A stretch of DNA of 64,000 nt from positions 1 through 64,000 of the forward strand of contig JADJXQ010000003.1 of assembly GCA_016710335.1 (NCBI GenBank), in the 5' to 3' direction. Every line of letters starts with the position of its first letter. The first letter of the stretch is position 1. This document shows positions 60,591 through 64,000 of the stretch, in pieces. The position numbers were made by a program, and so were the translations under genes. The notes under the pieces were generated by a model that was not told the origin of the DNA, searched no databases, and saw only the letters and a program-made list of their open reading frames with translations. Source of the stretch: Rhodospirillales bacterium. GTDB lineage: Bacteria > Pseudomonadota > Alphaproteobacteria > Rhodospirillales > Defluviicoccaceae.

Positions 60591-61604
60591 ATGAAGGTAT
60601 TCCAGGTGGAGGGGGGCTGGTCTCGGGAGAACGTCCGGATCGGCACGCGGCCCGAGCCGGTTCCGGGTCCGGGTCAGGTCAGGCTGAGGATGAGGGCCTC
60701 GGCGCTCAACTACCGGGACCTTCTGGTGCCGGAGCGCGGCTACGGCTCACGCATGCAGGACCTCCCCCTGATCATGCTGTGCGACGGCGTCGGGGTGGCC
60801 GACGCGATCGGCGAGGGCGTCACCACGATCAAGGAGGGCGACCGCCTCTGCCCGCTGTTCTTCCAGACTTGGGTTGCCGGTGATCCCGATGAGGCGCGGT
60901 TGTCGCGCAGCCTCGGCGTCGAGACCGACGGGACCATGGCGGAGTTCATGGTGCTCGACGAGGCGGGCGTCGCCCCGGCGCCTTCTCATTTGACCGACGA
61001 GGAGGCAGCCGCCATTCCGACCGCCGGGGTGACCGCATGGCGAGCGCTGGTGACGGAGGGCCGGGTGAAGCCGGGCGACACGGTCCTGGTGCAGGGCACG
61101 GGCGGCGTGTCGCTGTTCGCGCTGCAGTTCGCGAAGATGCTGGGAGCGTTCGTCATCGTCACGTCGTCGAGCGACGAAAAGCTGGAACGTGCGAAGGCGC
61201 TCGGCGCCGACGCTGTGATCAACTACCGGACGACGCCAGGGTGGGGCAAGCGCGCCCGCGAGATCACCGCAGGCAAGGGCCTAGATCACATCGTCGAGGT
61301 CGGCGGCCAGGGGACGTTGCCCGAATCCTTGCGCGCGATCCGCCCCGGCGGAACGATCAGCATGATCGGCGTGCTGGCCGGCGGAACGATGGACGCGCGG
61401 ATCGGCCTCGTCGTCACCCGCCATGTCCGGCTGCAGGGCATCACCGTCGGCAGCCGGGACGATTTCGTGGATATGACAGAGGCCATGGCAGTGAGCGGGC
61501 TCCGCCCGGTTGTCGATCGCGTGTTCGCCTTCGACGAGTTCCACAAGGCGCTCGACTACCTCGCGAGCGGGCAGCACTTCGGGAAGATCTGCATCCGGCA
61601 TTGA
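60591..61604 (+). CDS. zinc-type alcohol dehydrogenase / quinone oxidoreductase-like protein (MDR)
   Basis: 337 residues. The N-terminal GroES-like domain has LRMRASALNYRDLLVPERGY and IMLCDGVGVADAIGEG. The Rossmann domain has GDTVLVQGTGGVSLFALQFAKM and ALGADAVINYRTTP. The Cys/His zinc ligands of classical alcohol dehydrogenases are mostly absent, so it belongs with the zinc-free NAD(P)H-dependent reductases of the MDR superfamily. Monocistronic; substrate unknown. Confidence 0.8.
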   Translation: MKVFQVEGGWSRENVRIGTRPEPVPGPGQVRLRMRASALNYRDLLVPERGYGSRMQDLPLIMLCDGVGVADAIGEGVTTIKEGDRLCPLFFQTWVAGDPDEARLSRSLGVETDGTMAEFMVLDEAGVAPAPSHLTDEEAAAIPTAGVTAWRALVTEGRVKPGDTVLVQGTGGVSLFALQFAKMLGAFVIVTSSSDEKLERAKALGADAVINYRTTPGWGKRAREITAGKGLDHIVEVGGQGTLPESLRAIRPGGTISMIGVLAGGTMDARIGLVVTRHVRLQGITVGSRDDFVDMTEAMAVSGLRPVVDRVFAFDEFHKALDYLASGQHFGKICIRH

Positions 61605-61668
61605 TCCCGGATGGTGCAGAGCAAGGCGGGTGCGGAGACGGTGTCGCGCGCAAGGGCGTGAACCCAGC

Positions 61669-62313
61669 TTAAGGGAGCGTTGCGGCGATCTCCTCGGCGA
61701 GGGCCCGTACTTCGCCGGCGGCAGGGCTGGAACGGGCCGTCTCCAGCACCGTCAGGCCGTCCAGCATGCTGGAGGCGAAGGCGACGCGGTTGCCGATGAT
61801 GGTGTCGGCAACCGGAAGGCCCTTGTCCGCCAGGGCAGCCCGCATCTGGGCGACCACGTTGCCGCGGGGCGGAACCCGGTTGAGGACGACGAGCACCGGC
61901 ACGCCGGCGTCGTTCGCCAGGTTGAGGGTCGGCTGCGTCGCCCACACGTCCATCGGGCTTGGCTGCACCGGGATCAGCACCAAGTCGGCGGCGCGTACCG
62001 CGGCCTTCGCGTCGGATTCGGCGTGCGGCGGGCTGTCGATGATGACGATGTCGTGGTCGCGGCGAACGCGCGCCAGTTCGTTGCCGACCCGCCAGCCGGA
62101 GACCGCCAGCACGGTGAGCGGATGCAATGCGTCGGAACCGCTTCCCTTCTCATTGCGCACCCGATCCCATGCAGAGAGGCTGCCCTGCGGATCGATGTCG
62201 ATCAAGGCCACGCGCTTGCCGTTGACGGCGAAGGCGACGGCCAGTTGCGCCGCCAGCGTCGTCTTGCCGGCACCGCCCTTCTGCTGTGCGATTGTCAGTG
62301 TCTTGGCCGTCAT
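61669..62313 (-). CDS. ParA-family ATPase (orphan)
   Basis: 214 residues from the ATG at 62313. Deviant Walker A motif QQKGGAGKTTLAAQLAVAF, switch I DIDPQGSLSAWDRV and Walker B IVIIDSPPHAES. VVLNRVPPRGNVVAQMRAAL near the C-terminus matches short ParA/Soj-like proteins that lack an N-terminal DNA-binding domain. No parB or parS lies beside it, so it may place a cytoplasmic cargo rather than DNA. A promoter with a palindromic spacer precedes it. Confidence 0.85.
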   Translation of the reverse strand: MTAKTLTIAQQKGGAGKTTLAAQLAVAFAVNGKRVALIDIDPQGSLSAWDRVRNEKGSGSDALHPLTVLAVSGWRVGNELARVRRDHDIVIIDSPPHAESDAKAAVRAADLVLIPVQPSPMDVWATQPTLNLANDAGVPVLVVLNRVPPRGNVVAQMRAALADKGLPVADTIIGNRVAFASSMLDGLTVLETARSSPAAGEVRALAEEIAATLP

Positions 62314-62343
62314 GGCATGCCCCCCGCAAATCCTGAGGCTAAG

Positions 62344-62372
62344 AGCGTACGGACGTACGTCCGGCTTGCAAA
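62344..62372 (-). promoter_or_regulatory. parA promoter with operator palindrome in the spacer
   Basis: On the minus strand TTTGCA (62372-62367) and TACGCT (62349-62344) are separated by exactly 17 bp, like a sigma-70 -35/-10 pair. The spacer holds the perfect 14-bp palindrome CGGACGTACGTCCG (62350-62363). A repressor bound there would block RNA polymerase. The -10 lies about 30 bp before the parA start. Confidence 0.6.
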
Positions 62373-62407
62373 GGGTTATGCGGCGGAAACTGTTCCCGAG
62401 CCTCGGT

Positions 62408-64000
62408 TCAATGGAAGTCGCGGGAGTGAACGTGGAATCGGGCCTCGTCGGAGGCGCGGCCGGGGCCGGCGTCGGCGGCGAGGGCGCCGAGGGTGGCGCT
62501 GGCATCCCATACCTGTTCGGCGATGACGTGCAGCACCTCGCCCTCACGCTGCAGCCGACCGGCGACCTCCATCATCGTCGCCCCCAGCACCGCTTTTCGG
62601 AACCGCTCCAGCACCGTCGGCCAGACGATGAGATTGATGTGCCCGAACTCGTCCTCAAGGGTGATGAAGATCACGCCGCTGGCGGTGCCCGGCCGCTGCC
62701 GGGTGGTCACGACGCCGGCTACCTTCACCCGTTTGCCCTGGCGGGCGCGGCCGAGATCCTCCGAGGAGACATGGCCGCTTGCCCGCAGCTCGTCGCGTAG
62801 AAGTGCCAGCGGGTGGGCCTTGAGCGACAGGCGCAGGCTCCGGTAGTCCTCGGCCACCTGCTCGCCCAGCGCCGCCTCGGGCAGACGGACCGCCGGCTCG
62901 CGTGACAGCGGTATGGCGCTGTCGATGTCGGTTGCGGCAGCCTCGAACAGGTCGAGCGGCGCCGTCTCCAGGCCGCGCACCGCCCATAGGGCTTGGCGCC
63001 GATCAAGGCCGAGGGAGCCGAAGCCGTCGGCGTGGGCCAGCATGGTGAGTGCCGCCGGCCCGAGGCGTGAGCGCCGCCAAACGTCGGCAACGCTGCGGTA
63101 GCCTCCGCCGCGGGCGGCGACCAGCGCTTCGCCATCCCGCTGCGCCAACCCCTTCACCTGCCGCAAGCCGAGGCGGATGGCCATGGCTCCGAGATGTTCC
63201 CCCTCACCCCGACCCTCTCCCCGCCGGGGCGAGGGAGCGGCGGCTTCGCCCTCTCCCCAAGCGCCAGCCGCACCTGGTCGCCATGGACGCCCCGGAGAGG
63301 CGAGGGAGCGCCGGCTTTACCCTCTCCCCCGAGCGGGGGAGAGGGAGGGGCCCGTGAAGCGGGAGGGTGAGGGGGAACGGCGACGGGTTCCAGAGTACAG
63401 TCCCAGTCACTCAGGTTGACGTCGACCGGGCGCACCTCGACGCCGTGACGCCGCGCGTCGGCGACGATCTGGGCCGGGGCGTAGAATCCCATCGGCTGAC
63501 AGTTGAGCAGCGCGCAGGCGAAGGCCGCGGGATAGTGGCACTTGAGCCACGCCGAGACATAGACCAGCAGGGCGAAGCTGGCGGCGTGGGATTCCGGGAA
63601 GCCGTAGCCGGCGAAGCCCTCGATCTGGCGGAAGCAGGCCTCGGCCAGGGCGCCGTCATAGCCGCGGGCGAGCATGCCGGCGATGAACTTGTCGCGGAAG
63701 CGTTTGATGTCGCCGTGGCGGCCGAACCGGGCCATGGTCCGCCGGAGCGCATCGGCTTCGCCGGGCGTGAAGCCGGCGGCGACGATGGCGATGCGCATCG
63801 CCTGCTCCTGGAACAACGGCACCCCCAGCGTCCGACCCAGCACCTGCTCCAGCTCCGGGGTCGGGTAGGTAACCGTCTCCAGCCCCTGCCGGCGGCGCAG
63901 GTAGGGGTGCACCATGTCGCCCTGGATGGGGCCCGGCCGCACGATCGCCACCTCGATCACCAGATCGTAGAAGCAGCGCGGCTTGAGGCGCGGCAGCATG
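62408..64000 (-). CDS. dnaE2: DnaE2-type error-prone DNA polymerase (C-terminal part; interrupted; 5' end beyond window)
   Basis: From the right edge to about 63400 it reads VEVAIVRPGPIQGDMVHPYL, FQEQAMRIAIVAAGFTPGEAD and FAGYGFPESHAASFALLVY, closer to DnaE2/ImuC than to DnaE1 (FPESHAASFA instead of FNKSHAAAYA). The C-terminal third, 62408-63184, has AIRLGLRQVKGLAQRDGEAL, an OB-fold (VKVAGVVTTRQRPGTASGV) and a terminus ending HVHSRDFH. Between the two parts lies a 183-bp inverted-repeat element, and the two reading frames do not match across it. SOS-type translesion polymerase, normally encoded with imuA/imuB, which would be to the right. Confidence 0.85.
63196..63378. mobile_element. 183-bp non-coding inverted-repeat (MITE-like) element inside dnaE2
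   Basis: Ends in perfect 14-bp terminal inverted repeats, GTTCCCCCTCACCC (63196-63209) and GGGTGAGGGGGAAC (63365-63378). Inside are GC-rich hairpins (such as CTCCCCCGAGCGGGGGAG) and a 29-bp direct repeat (63230-63258 and 63301-63329, three mismatches). CTCTCCCC-type repeats of this look are known as dispersed intergenic elements in proteobacteria. No transposase is encoded. It splits the dnaE2 coding sequence between the polymerase core and the OB-fold part. Confidence 0.8.

Noticed and set aside
63196..63378. intein or coding linker in DnaE2
   Set aside because: No intein motifs; the open frame is made of Pro/Gly/Arg repeats from GC-rich hairpins, and the ends are perfect inverted repeats, pointing to a non-coding element.

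Overview
The window looks like chromosomal DNA of a GC-rich Gram-negative alphaproteobacterium, most likely of the Rhodospirillales. Evidence: the order rpsB-tsf-pyrH-frr-uppS-cdsA-dxr-rseP-bamA-skp-lpxD-fabZ-lpxA-lpxI-lpxB is typical of alphaproteobacteria, with LpxI rather than LpxH; there is a PhaB-type acetoacetyl-CoA reductase, a TorF-type porin and a DnaE2-type second polymerase. A glycogen operon together with a polyhydroxyalkanoate gene would fit a storage-polymer specialist such as a Defluviicoccus-like glycogen accumulator, but that genus is an inference only.

Layout. 1-2.6 kb: degraded or badly called sequence with a WecA-like remnant on the minus strand. 2.6-25 kb: a large, visibly less GC-rich surface-polysaccharide locus: O-antigen ligase/polymerase-like protein, Wzx-like flippase, about eight glycosyltransferases, three class-I and two FkbM methyltransferases, a sulfotransferase, a NodU/CmcH-type carbamoyltransferase, an SGNH/MBOAT acylation pair, and GDP-L-fucose synthesis (gmd, fcl). 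The 3' end of the carbamoyltransferase gene is repeated twice downstream, and the acylation pair and two toxin-antitoxin-type modules lie between the copies. 25-34.7 kb: scattered small genes (TorF porin, enoyl-CoA hydratase, ADP-forming acyl-CoA synthetase, zincin, phaB, two small secreted proteins, phosphodiesterase, metallo-beta-lactamase-fold hydrolase) and repeat-rich intergenic DNA. 34.8-38.4 kb: dnaE. 39-53.6 kb: the long plus-strand translation/isoprenoid/phospholipid/outer-membrane/lipid A operon. 53.6-60.1 kb: minus-strand glgB-glgX-malQ. 60.6-64 kb: an alcohol dehydrogenase-like gene, an orphan parA with a well-formed promoter/operator, and dnaE2, interrupted by a 183-bp inverted-repeat element and running off the right edge.

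How the genes fit together. The polysaccharide genes would make a fucose-containing, methylated, sulfated, carbamoylated and O-acylated polymer, translocate it as lipid-linked units and polymerise or ligate it. The central operon supplies ribosomal and ribosome-recycling factors, undecaprenyl diphosphate, CDP-diacylglycerol, the Bam complex core and lipid A precursors, so the two halves share the undecaprenyl carrier. The glycogen genes branch, debranch and disproportionate glucan; phaB makes the hydroxybutyryl-CoA precursor of PHB.

Caution on sequence quality. Two genes expected to be essential, dxr and fabZ, are each broken by a single-base indel that, when corrected, restores the conserved family sequence. 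At least ten other genes, mostly between 1 and 25 kb, show the same kind of break. I therefore treat most frameshifts as likely consensus errors rather than as pseudogenes.
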